Positions 7,265 to 13,171 of a stretch of 13,171 bases of DNA are shown one piece after another. Every line of letters starts with the position of its first letter. The first letter of the stretch is position 1. The stretch lies in contig OMIW01000139.1 in NCBI GenBank assembly GCA_900299205.1, positions 1 to 13,171 of the forward strand, in the 5' to 3' direction. The position numbers were made by a program, and so were the translations under genes. The notes below the pieces were generated by a model. The model ran no database searches, was not told the DNA's origin, and saw only the letters and a list, made by a program, of their open reading frames with translations. The stretch comes from Pseudomonadota bacterium (GTDB taxonomy: Bacteria > Bdellovibrionota_C > UBA2361 > OMIW01).

Positions 7265-8401
7265 TTAACCAGCAGCGAGCATCTCTTCCCGCGCCGCTTT
7301 ACCCTTTTTTTGTCCCGTTACCGTCAACAACTGGCCACAGGCCGCGTCGATATCGCGCCCCTTGGACCACCGAACCGTTACCTCAACCCCTTTCTCGTGG
7401 AGTTTTCGCTGCCATTGCGCCACCCACTCCTCAGGGGGAGTCTGAAAACCCAAACCTGCGTTTGCATTGTAAGGAATGAGGTTGACCTTCGCAGGAACTC
7501 CTTTGAGGAGCCCCGGTAACCGACGGAGATCTTCCGTCGTGTCATTCACCCCGTGCAACATCACATACTCTATCGTAATCCGCCGCCGCTTGTTGGCGGG
7601 ATACTCGCGAAGAACCTCCAGAAGTTGCTCGAGCGGATACCGCTGATTTACCGGCATTATCTGCGAACGGACCTCATCGGTCGTCGCGTTGAGCGACACA
7701 GCAATGTTAGCCGGAACGGTTGCACCGAATTCACGAATCGCCGGCACGAGACCCACCGTAGAAACCGTTATCTTCCGGGGCGCAATCCCGATGCCATGCA
7801 TGTCGGTGAGTACTCGAACCGCAGTGCGAATATTGGGGAGGTTGTGGAGAGGTTCCCCCATCCCCATAAATACAACATTGGTGAAGGTGTCCCCGAACGA
7901 TCGCGAATCGGCTATAACCGCCATAACCTGCCGGAGTATTTCGGATGCGCTCAGATGCCGCCGAAGACCCATCGTTGCCGTCCGACAGAACTTGCACCCC
8001 ATGGCACACCCGACCTGGGACGAGACACAAAGGGTGTTCCGACGAGGTTGCTTGATCAGCACCGTCTCGACTAGGTCCCCTGACTCCACCTCGACAAGAT
8101 ATTTGCGGGTGCCATCTTCGCTTATCTGACGAGAATGGATGCGTCCTGTCGGAATAACGAGCTCCTGTATCAGTCGGTCACGAAACCCCTTGGAGAGGTC
8201 AGACATCTGGGCGATATCCCCTATGCCGCGCTTGTAAACCCACTGAAAAAGCTGCGTGGCCCGGAAAGGGGCTTCCCCATAGCGGTGCTGAATCTCCCTG
8301 CCTAAGGATTCCCGGCAATGCGCCAACAGATCAAGCGGCGAATGCGTCTCGGGTGTGGAGCCGGTTTGCTCTTCGGGCATGGGGACAGAAGCAAGCGACA
8401 T
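7265..8401 (-). CDS. rlmN: Dual-specificity RNA methyltransferase RlmN
   Basis: This radical-SAM enzyme methylates C2 of A2503 in 23S rRNA and, in the characterised E. coli enzyme, A37 of certain tRNAs. The 378-residue length fits the family (E. coli 384). The iron-sulfur cluster motif CxxxCxxC is Cys132, Cys136, Cys139; Cys125 just before it and Cys355 in the IDAACGQL segment correspond to E. coli Cys118 and the methyl-carrying Cys355. Further family segments are FMGMGEPLHN (178-187), SLNAT (236-240) and the conserved YNANAGLGF region (311-319). The ATG at 8401 has only a weak, distant AAGG upstream; the next in-frame ATG (8380) has nothing better. ndk lies upstream in the same direction, a pairing also found in gammaproteobacteria, and zorA lies downstream. 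A near-consensus promoter precedes it, so it probably has its own transcript. Confidence 0.98.
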   Translation of the reverse strand: MSLASVPMPEEQTGSTPETHSPLDLLAHCRESLGREIQHRYGEAPFRATQLFQWVYKRGIGDIAQMSDLSKGFRDRLIQELVIPTGRIHSRQISEDGTRKYLVEVESGDLVETVLIKQPRRNTLCVSSQVGCAMGCKFCRTATMGLRRHLSASEILRQVMAVIADSRSFGDTFTNVVFMGMGEPLHNLPNIRTAVRVLTDMHGIGIAPRKITVSTVGLVPAIREFGATVPANIAVSLNATTDEVRSQIMPVNQRYPLEQLLEVLREYPANKRRRITIEYVMLHGVNDTTEDLRRLPGLLKGVPAKVNLIPYNANAGLGFQTPPEEWVAQWQRKLHEKGVEVTVRWSKGRDIDAACGQLLTVTGQKKGKAAREEMLAAG

Positions 8402-8451
8402 GACTAAGCGACCTTGACGGGCGGGGTATGAACACGAGAACGGAGGCCACA

Positions 8452-8468
8452 GCCCCCCTTGGGGGAGC
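8452..8468 (-). promoter_or_regulatory. GC-rich hairpin in the rlmN leader
   Basis: On the minus strand GCTCCCCCAAGGGGGGC folds into a 7-bp stem (one G-T pair) with a 3-base loop. It lies between the predicted transcription start (near 8488) and the rlmN ATG. No T-tract follows, so it is not a terminator; a role in mRNA stability or translation is only inferred. Confidence 0.5.
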
Positions 8469-8494
8469 GATAGCGGTGAGCGATCAAACCTTGG

Positions 8495-8523
8495 ATTATA
8501 CCACCGCAGCTCGCTCTACACAA
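8495..8523 (-). promoter_or_regulatory. Sigma70-type promoter of rlmN
   Basis: On the minus strand there is a perfect -10 box TATAAT (8495-8500), then a 17-base spacer and TTGTGT (8518-8523) as a weak -35. It points at rlmN and gives a leader of about 85 bases. Confidence 0.7.
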
Positions 8524-8532
8524 AGAGTCCAA

Positions 8533-8552
8533 GCTTTTTGTTTAAAAAAAGC
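8533..8552 (-). terminator. Possible hairpin after ndk
   Basis: On the minus strand GCTTTTT (8546-8552) pairs with AAAAAGC (8533-8539) around a 6-base loop, 15 bases after the ndk stop. No T run follows the stem; the Ts lie within it. It may be a weak terminator separating ndk from the rlmN promoter. Confidence 0.3.
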
Positions 8553-8567
8553 CCAGACCCGCCAAAC

Positions 8568-8981
8568 TTAGGCAACCTCTGGAAAAAATAAACCTATTTC
8601 GCGCGCTGCGCTCGTTGGGCTGTCAGAGCCGTGTACTGCATTTGCTCCGATAGAATCACCAAATCGCGCCCGTATCGTTCCTGCATCGGCCTTCGCTGGA
8701 TCGGTCGCTCCCATCAGGGTTCGATTTAAGGTGACGGCATTGTCTCCCTCTAGAACCGAGATGAATACAGGCCCACTGCACATGTAATCAACGAGCTCAC
8801 CAAAAAAACTCCGCTCTTTATGCTCGGCGTAAAACTGCTCAGCCTCTGCCTTCGTCATGGTGTGGATACGGCCAGCGATGATAGAGAGGCCCGCCTCTTC
8901 GAAGGTTGCCAGGATCTGCCCGAGAACTCGCTTTGCCATGGCGTCCGGTTTTACGATTGAAAAAGTTCGCTGTCGTTCCAT
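8568..8981 (-). CDS. ndk: Nucleoside diphosphate kinase
   Basis: This enzyme transfers the gamma phosphate between nucleoside triphosphates and diphosphates through a phospho-histidine, keeping cytoplasmic NTP and dNTP pools balanced. The 137-residue length is standard. Visible family features are TFSIVKPDA (6-14, with the nucleotide-site Lys11), the RxxxFFGELV region (57-64), the Arg-rich IRARFGDS segment (103-110) and the active-site NAVHGSDS with His117. The ATG at 8981 has GGAG 9 bases upstream. It lies 166 bases before rlmN and about 120 bases after the membrane protein gene at 9105, with a plausible promoter in that gap. No unusual residues are seen. Confidence 0.98.
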   Translation of the reverse strand: MERQRTFSIVKPDAMAKRVLGQILATFEEAGLSIIAGRIHTMTKAEAEQFYAEHKERSFFGELVDYMCSGPVFISVLEGDNAVTLNRTLMGATDPAKADAGTIRARFGDSIGANAVHGSDSPTSAAREIGLFFPEVA

Positions 8982-9055
8982 CTTGTTTTGCTCCAGTCAC
9001 TTCAACTTGTGGTCTTCTGTCACCGCCCATCCACGCAGGCGACGATCCGAGGGTC

Positions 9056-9084
9056 ATGGTACCGTGAGAGGGGGGATAATTCAA
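9056..9084 (-). promoter_or_regulatory. Candidate ndk promoter
   Basis: On the minus strand TTGAAT (9079-9084), a 17-base spacer and TACCAT (9056-9061) each match four of six consensus bases. They lie about 75 bases before the ndk ATG. No terminator is visible after the gene at 9105, so ndk may also be reached by read-through. Confidence 0.45.
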
Positions 9085-9104
9085 ATGAGAGGGGACCGAG
9101 AAAT

Positions 9105-10685
9105 TTAATCGACAACCTCAAAAAGTGTGCTGACCTTCCCGCGCCACCGCTCGTTCAGTTTTCCGGTATCTCGCAGATATATTGCGAGTGGCTCGTTTGT
9201 TTCAAGCAGGAGATATTTCGCCCGTACTCGATTCAGATAGCCTCCAATATCACCCCCTACCCGCTGGCTTTCGAGGAAATCTTTATACGCTCCCTCACCA
9301 AGAAGTGAATTCCGATCATCGATCACTGGCTTAAATCGTCCCTTGCCGTGGAAGGCGAGAAATCCGCCCCAGTCGGGGGTCGCAGCGACGGCAACAGGTA
9401 TTGGGGAGGGCTCACGCGACATTATATCATCAAGCGCGGCCACTCCATCATAGGGGAACTTTTCCCGACTCTGCTCGAACGGGCCCTGATATGGGTATAC
9501 CGTACCATGAAGCGCGGCATCTATAATCGGAAACGCCGCGATTGCAGCAACCGCCCAGAGATAACACGGTACAGCTCGCCTGCCCGCGGCATCGAGAGTA
9601 CTCAGATAATCTCCCACACGGCGATACAGTGGCAATCGCATAAACGGCTCGCACCCGACGATACGGACGAGCGCCAACGCAAGAGGTGGCGCGGCTACTA
9701 TCGCAAAATAGGGAAGAAAACGGACCGAAGTTATCGCTGACCACCCGAAAAATCCGATGATTAGACACTCAGTCACATACAACGGCGCACCTCGGCGAAC
9801 GGCGAAAAACGCTCCCACGATAAGAAGCCCGACGGTCTGATAGAAAAGGACGCCTTCAGGCGAACGGGCCTGCAAGGGGCGCCATTCAACGTTGAGATTC
9901 ATGAAGAAATCACTCCCTACCAGCCCGAAAACCTGCCGAAGCAACCCCACACCGAACGGCGTCGCGAGAGTCGCCACCGCCATCAGGGAGATGGTGCTCA
10001 CAAGGAGGACACCTGTCCGCACCGATAGCGGCCGTTGGTCGACTACCACCGTATCAACCACCAGACCCGCCGTAGCAAGTGCCATGAGAATAATCCCGAG
10101 CGCGAAAGAAGGATGCAGGTTTGCCCAGAGCGCGGCAAGCGGGATAAGGAGGGCAAGTTGAAGGAGCCGGAGGGAAGTGCCACTGCGAACCTGCGAGATG
10201 ATGCGCCAGGTAATCGCGCTGGTGACGGCGAAAGGGACGAAGCCGATGAGGACGGGGCGGACGATGAAGTGGGTTGCCGCAAGCTTAAGCGCGATAAGAG
10301 ATGCAATCGCACTGAGAAGTTGGGATCGGGCCCTCGTAAAAGCGGTCAAGAAGACTATACCAAAGAAGAGAAGGAGAAATACCGAGGTCGTAAATCCATA
10401 GATGAGCGCCATCCCTCGGTGTGGACCACCGCGATGGAGAATGCTCGCAAAGAGAAGATCGCTCAGCCACTGGTCGGCGATCCAACGTTTTGGCTCGGTG
10501 GATGCCAGGTAGGGATCGAAAAGGGGAATACTGCCGCCGGCCCGAATTATCTCCCCGGTGAGAAGATGCCACCCAAGACCCGGATCGTCGGCAAAACCAG
10601 GCATCTGAAGAACCGTGAGGGTCCAGTAGGCGATAAGGGCAATCCCGATGGCGGGGATAATCGAGGGGTATTTCATTCGAGACAT
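9105..10685 (-). CDS. Polytopic membrane protein, putative GT-C-type glycosyltransferase
   Basis: The 526-residue product has a TM helix at about 8-28 and some ten further hydrophobic helices up to about 400, then a soluble domain of about 120 residues. Just after TM1 is an acidic loop, DDPGLGWHLLTGE (33-45), followed by a DPY motif (57-59) and an aromatic segment with DQWLSD (71-76). This arrangement is shared by many GT-C-fold enzymes and related uncharacterised membrane proteins, in which the first periplasmic loop carries the catalytic acidic residue and the substrate is a polyprenyl-phosphate sugar. The C-terminal soluble part (about 425-526, with TPDWGGFLAF and VIDDRN) also fits this group. 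The specific sugar and acceptor cannot be told. The ATG at 10685 has no clear ribosome binding site; ATG at 10676 is an alternative. Two other glycosyltransferase genes lie upstream in the same direction. Confidence 0.72.
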   Translation of the reverse strand: MSRMKYPSIIPAIGIALIAYWTLTVLQMPGFADDPGLGWHLLTGEIIRAGGSIPLFDPYLASTEPKRWIADQWLSDLLFASILHRGGPHRGMALIYGFTTSVFLLLFFGIVFLTAFTRARSQLLSAIASLIALKLAATHFIVRPVLIGFVPFAVTSAITWRIISQVRSGTSLRLLQLALLIPLAALWANLHPSFALGIILMALATAGLVVDTVVVDQRPLSVRTGVLLVSTISLMAVATLATPFGVGLLRQVFGLVGSDFFMNLNVEWRPLQARSPEGVLFYQTVGLLIVGAFFAVRRGAPLYVTECLIIGFFGWSAITSVRFLPYFAIVAAPPLALALVRIVGCEPFMRLPLYRRVGDYLSTLDAAGRRAVPCYLWAVAAIAAFPIIDAALHGTVYPYQGPFEQSREKFPYDGVAALDDIMSREPSPIPVAVAATPDWGGFLAFHGKGRFKPVIDDRNSLLGEGAYKDFLESQRVGGDIGGYLNRVRAKYLLLETNEPLAIYLRDTGKLNERWRGKVSTLFEVVD

Positions 10686-10686
10686 G

Positions 10687-10697
10687 GTAACTATTCA
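10687..10697 (-). repeat. TGAATAGTTAC motif, copy 1
   Basis: The minus strand reads TGAATAGTTAC ending 2 bases before the ATG at 10685. It is the exact reverse complement of the plus-strand 11-mer at 10879-10889. Confidence 0.6.
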
Positions 10698-10700
10698 GCC

Positions 10701-10718
10701 AACCTTTTTAAAAGGGTT
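10701..10718. repeat. 18-bp near-palindrome before the membrane protein gene
   Basis: AACCTTTTTAAAAGGGTT pairs with itself except at one position. It lies 16 bases before the ATG at 10685 and could be an operator or a short hairpin. Confidence 0.4.
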
Positions 10719-10776
10719 ATTCCAAAGGCATCAAAATCATAAAAATCTGGGGTGATTTCAGTGGCTAGACTCGCCT

Positions 10777-10829
10777 AACGCTCGTCGGCAGTTTTTTACT
10801 GAATAGTTTTGTCTCCCCCCGACGGCGTT
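10777..10829. repeat. Inverted repeat with 11-bp arms and one bulge
   Basis: AACGC-T-CGTCGG (10777-10788) pairs with CCGACGGCGTT (10819-10829), with one bulged T. The 30-base loop contains a small CAGT/ACTG hairpin (10789-10801). No T-tract follows on the minus strand, so it may be a factor-dependent terminator of the upstream operon or a protein-binding cruciform. Confidence 0.5.
10800..10808 (+). repeat. TGAATAGTT motif, copy 2
   Basis: Plus-strand TGAATAGTT lies within the loop of the inverted repeat; it matches nine bases of the 11-mer. Confidence 0.45.
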
Positions 10830-10878
10830 CGCCTGCCATCCCTCAGCGAATGTGGGTGGTTATTCGAAATTATATGGG

Positions 10879-10889
10879 TGAATAGTTAC
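10879..10889 (+). repeat. TGAATAGTTAC motif, copy 3
   Basis: Plus-strand TGAATAGTTAC lies about 30 bases beyond the stop codon of the family 2 glycosyltransferase and is a perfect inverted match of copy 1. Confidence 0.6.
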
Positions 10890-10918
10890 GAGACAAGAAA
10901 GATAGTGACGAGGGGAAA

Positions 10919-11902
10919 TTACCGCTCCCTCTCTGAGCAAGGGCGGATGGAACGGGGGCGTATCCCCGCTTGTTCACTGATACGGTACCGCGGTCGACCT
11001 TTCCCTTCCTCGTACACCCGAGCCAAATACTCGCCGACGATCCCAAGTCCCGCGGTCACTACTCCTCCCACGAGCAAGACCGAGAGGATCACCGTCGTAA
11101 ACCCCTCGACCGCATGACCTGATACATACCGATAAATGGTTTGCACCATGAGAACAGCCGAAAAGGCCAAAAAGCCTGCACTAAAGAAGCTCATCAGCCG
11201 TAACGGAATATTGGTAAAACTAGTTACGACATCAATTCCGAAATTTACCAATCGAAGGAATGACCAGCGACTTCTCCCTTCGGCACGCTCCGGGACTTCA
11301 AAAAAAACCGGCACTGACGAGAAGGAATACCACGCCACCATGCCTCGAAAAAAGGTAGCTCGCTCGGGGAGAGAGCAGATAAAGTCCACTACCGAACGAT
11401 CAAGCAAGCGATAGTCAGTCCGCCCTTCCATATCAACCCCGGTCACCCGCCGAAAGATTCCATATACCACCGATGCACCAATCTGCGAGAGAAAAGGTCT
11501 TTTGGCCGGATCACGTCGCACCGCCTCTACCATCTCCGTCGCTTCTGATCGCCATCGGCGAACCATCTCACCGAGGAGGCGGGGAGGATGCTGCAGGTCT
11601 GCATCCATCGTGACAACGGCATCTCCGAGGCTGTGCTCGAGCCCCGCCCGAAGCGCGGCTTCCTTTCCAAAGTTTCGACAAAATCTTAATCCGCGAACGC
11701 GAGAGTCAGCGGCCATCTCCGTGATTAAACGCCACGAATTATCACGAGAACCATCATCAACGAGTATGATCTCGTAGGCATCTTCGATATTTTCCAGGGC
11801 AGCGTGGATCGCCGCGAGAAGAGCCGCAATATGTCGTGATTCATCCTTGAGCGGGACCACTATCGAGAGCCCCACCCCCGCATCCGGCACGATGTCATTC
11901 AT
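10919..11902 (-). CDS. Family 2 glycosyltransferase, DPM1/GtrB-like, with two C-terminal TM helices
   Basis: It probably transfers a sugar from a nucleotide donor to polyprenyl phosphate on the cytoplasmic face of the inner membrane, as GtrB- and ArnC-type enzymes do. The 327-residue product has a GT-A domain: SIVVPLKDES (13-22), VDDGSRD (48-54, nucleotide and metal binding), FCRNFGKEAALRAG (74-87) and DADLQHPP (100-107, the DxD-type motif). A conserved EGRSRWSF segment (208-215) follows. Two TM helices (about 235-260 and 268-292) come next, then a basic tail. The frame opens with a GTG at 11920, but GAGGGAG (11906-11912) is placed correctly for the ATG at 11902, which I choose. The upstream membrane protein gene ends about 18 bases earlier, so the two are likely co-transcribed. 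Donor sugar is unknown. Confidence 0.93.
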   Translation of the reverse strand: MNDIVPDAGVGLSIVVPLKDESRHIAALLAAIHAALENIEDAYEIILVDDGSRDNSWRLITEMAADSRVRGLRFCRNFGKEAALRAGLEHSLGDAVVTMDADLQHPPRLLGEMVRRWRSEATEMVEAVRRDPAKRPFLSQIGASVVYGIFRRVTGVDMEGRTDYRLLDRSVVDFICSLPERATFFRGMVAWYSFSSVPVFFEVPERAEGRSRWSFLRLVNFGIDVVTSFTNIPLRLMSFFSAGFLAFSAVLMVQTIYRYVSGHAVEGFTTVILSVLLVGGVVTAGLGIVGEYLARVYEEGKGRPRYRISEQAGIRPRSIRPCSERER

Positions 11903-11905
11903 TGG

Positions 11906-11912
11906 CTCCCTC
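11906..11912 (-). promoter_or_regulatory. Shine-Dalgarno for the family 2 glycosyltransferase
   Basis: GAGGGAG, with GAGG 6 bases before the ATG at 11902, favours this start over the GTG at 11920 or the ATG at 11914, neither of which has a comparable site. Confidence 0.65.
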
Positions 11913-11920
11913 ATTTGCAC

Positions 11921-13168
11921 TCATTTTACCGTCTGACGCCGAGCGTTCTGCTGCCTCACCATCATGACAAGGGTAGCGATGAAGAGAAGGAACAGGAGCG
12001 ATGATAAATTGTATTCCCCCCCCCCGATGACCACCTGCCGTCCAAATAGCTCAACATAAAAACCAACTCCGATTGCGGACAGGACGACTCGGTTATGACG
12101 AGGCAACTCGCAAAACAGCGAGGCCAGAATGAAAAATGGGACAAGAAGAATCGCCAGATCGTACCGTATACACTGCACCGAGCACCCAATTGACGCAACA
12201 GATATCAGGGCAAACGCAAGCCGATTATCGTCGCGCGATCCACGTCTTATAGCCTGTACCGCCGAATACACGACCACTCCGCCCAATAAAGCCAAAAAAA
12301 AGGCAGCACTCCCAATCGAAGGAAAGAGCTGGACCATAGCCCCGAAGAGGCCAGCTCCCTGATTCGGAGGAAGTTGCACTCCGGGGAGGTAGTCTCGACC
12401 GTACAGGTACGATGATGCCGCTGACAGATACGTAATAAGCCCGCTCCATCCCCCGAGCGCGAGGGTAAGAAATCCCAGGCTCAGCGCTCCTCCCAAGAAT
12501 CCCACCATCCACCGATATGGCTGAGTGAGGATAAGACACACCAATGCGAGGAAAAAGAGAGGGGGCTTGTAATACGATAAGCTAAAAATCGCTCCTGAGA
12601 GGAGATATCGGCACCGGCGCAAACTCACGAAGACTCCGGCACATATCCCCACGCCGAGCGCTGATAACTGGCCGGACATGAGGGTATTCATCGTGAACGG
12701 GGCGTAGCCTCCTATCGAGAGGAGGACAACCGTAAAGTGCTTTCGGGATAGTAACCCTACTTCCCGAGCTACTAACAGGAGTGCCCCCACTGAAAGAACA
12801 AGGCAGGTAGCACTCCAGGCACAAAATGCAGTAATAAAGGGTAGTTGTGCGTACAGGGAGAAGATCGCCGCCACAAGGATCGGGTACACAAACGGTAGTT
12901 CCGGTGATTCGGAGACCCCCTGCGCATCGAGGAACTCTCGGCGGTATTCTCGCTGAAACGAAAGGTCGTACAATGCCCCCCGCTTCTCCTGAAATATCTG
13001 TCCCGCGAGATAAAAGGTTATAAAATCGCCCCCCAGAATTTTGCCATTTTTCTGAAGAATAGTTCCTCTTTCGGGCAGATTATCAATAAAAACAGAGGTG
13101 AATCTGACAACCGCCCCGAGGAGGGCACCACAGAGGATGGCGGTGATGAGACGCGGGGGTGGCGGCAT
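11921..13168 (-). CDS. GT87/DUF2029-like membrane glycosyltransferase (start at the window edge)
   Basis: The product of 415 residues has about ten TM helices. After TM1 comes a periplasmic loop with GGDFITFYLAGQ (46-57), then a GALYD segment (64-68) and a PFVYPILVAAIFSLYAQLP stretch (about 92-110). This matches the GT87/DUF2029 pattern, in which an Asp before an aromatic pair, an LYD motif and a Tyr-Pro-before-TM segment are typical; known members are polyprenyl-phosphate-mannose-dependent mannosyltransferases. The assignment is from pattern recognition and the sugar is unproven. The ATG at 13168 is three bases from the window edge and the frame stays open beyond it, so the real start may be further upstream. 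It ends just before the family 2 enzyme, whose lipid-linked product it could use. Confidence 0.75.
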   Translation of the reverse strand: MPPPPRLITAILCGALLGAVVRFTSVFIDNLPERGTILQKNGKILGGDFITFYLAGQIFQEKRGALYDLSFQREYRREFLDAQGVSESPELPFVYPILVAAIFSLYAQLPFITAFCAWSATCLVLSVGALLLVAREVGLLSRKHFTVVLLSIGGYAPFTMNTLMSGQLSALGVGICAGVFVSLRRCRYLLSGAIFSLSYYKPPLFFLALVCLILTQPYRWMVGFLGGALSLGFLTLALGGWSGLITYLSAASSYLYGRDYLPGVQLPPNQGAGLFGAMVQLFPSIGSAAFFLALLGGVVVYSAVQAIRRGSRDDNRLAFALISVASIGCSVQCIRYDLAILLVPFFILASLFCELPRHNRVVLSAIGVGFYVELFGRQVVIGGGEYNLSSLLFLLFIATLVMMVRQQNARRQTVK

Positions 13169-13171
13169 CGG

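Larger units (their letters stand above)
10686..10918. other. 233-base intergenic region with repeated TGAATAGTT motifs
   Basis: This AT-rich gap contains no gene that I can support. It holds three TGAATAGTT motifs, a near-palindrome at 10701-10718 and an inverted repeat at 10777-10829, annotated separately. A TATGAT box lies on the minus strand near 10730, but I find no matching -35 element, so no promoter is called. Confidence 0.6.

Noticed and set aside
7310-8129. Plus-strand open frames opposite rlmN.
   Set aside because: They are antisense shadows of a clearly conserved gene and have no recognisable motifs or ribosome binding sites.
10035-10742. Long, highly charged plus-strand frame opposite the membrane protein gene.
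   Set aside because: The Lys/Arg/Glu/Asp/Gly-rich translation is what the complement of hydrophobic-helix codons gives; the minus-strand frame has coherent TM helices and GT-C-like motifs.

Overview
The window reads as a piece of a Gram-negative bacterial chromosome, possibly from a proteobacterial or deltaproteobacteria-like lineage. The evidence is a MotB/OmpA-type peptidoglycan-binding protein, the ndk-rlmN gene pair that is also adjacent in gammaproteobacteria, and lipid-linked glycosyltransferases. The taxon cannot be fixed from this sequence. Base composition looks even, with no obvious foreign segment. Seven of the eight genes lie on the minus strand. One large gene at the left edge is on the plus strand and converges on them.

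Left region (2-1855, plus): the 3' part of a long secreted or surface protein. It has an N-terminal domain cut by the window edge, a roughly 355-residue Thr/Pro/Ala stalk built from a Trp hexapeptide repeat and a 50-residue tandem repeat, and a cysteine-rich C-terminal domain opening with a CGVCGG motif. A 308-base gap (1856-2163) holds two hairpins placed to terminate both convergent transcripts.

Centre (2164-7043, minus): a tightly packed three-gene cassette. The first gene encodes a three-TM MotA/ExbB-like protein with a very long helical tail (ZorA-like). The second encodes a MotB/OmpA-like protein with a membrane aspartate and a peptidoglycan-binding domain (ZorB-like). The third, overlapping zorB by 4 bases, encodes a 305-residue helical protein in the position of ZorC. 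This is the motor of the Zorya anti-phage system, but no ZorD helicase, ZorE nuclease or other recognisable effector is in the window, and the transcript appears to terminate after the third gene. It is the most interesting feature: a stripped-down, divergent or repurposed Zorya-like motor. The ZorA tail itself consists of three related units of about 225-240 residues.

Upstream in the same direction are rlmN (23S rRNA/tRNA A-C2 methyltransferase) with a near-consensus promoter and a leader hairpin, and ndk (nucleoside diphosphate kinase) with its own likely promoter. The zor genes start about 220 bases after rlmN and may be read from the rlmN promoter.

Right region (9105-13168, minus): a putative GT-C-like polytopic membrane protein, a DPM1/GtrB-type family 2 glycosyltransferase with two C-terminal TM helices, and a GT87/DUF2029-like membrane mannosyltransferase candidate cut close to its start by the window edge. 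They suggest polyprenyl-phosphate-sugar synthesis and its use on the periplasmic face. The 233-base gap between the first two holds three copies of a TGAATAGTT motif and two inverted repeats.
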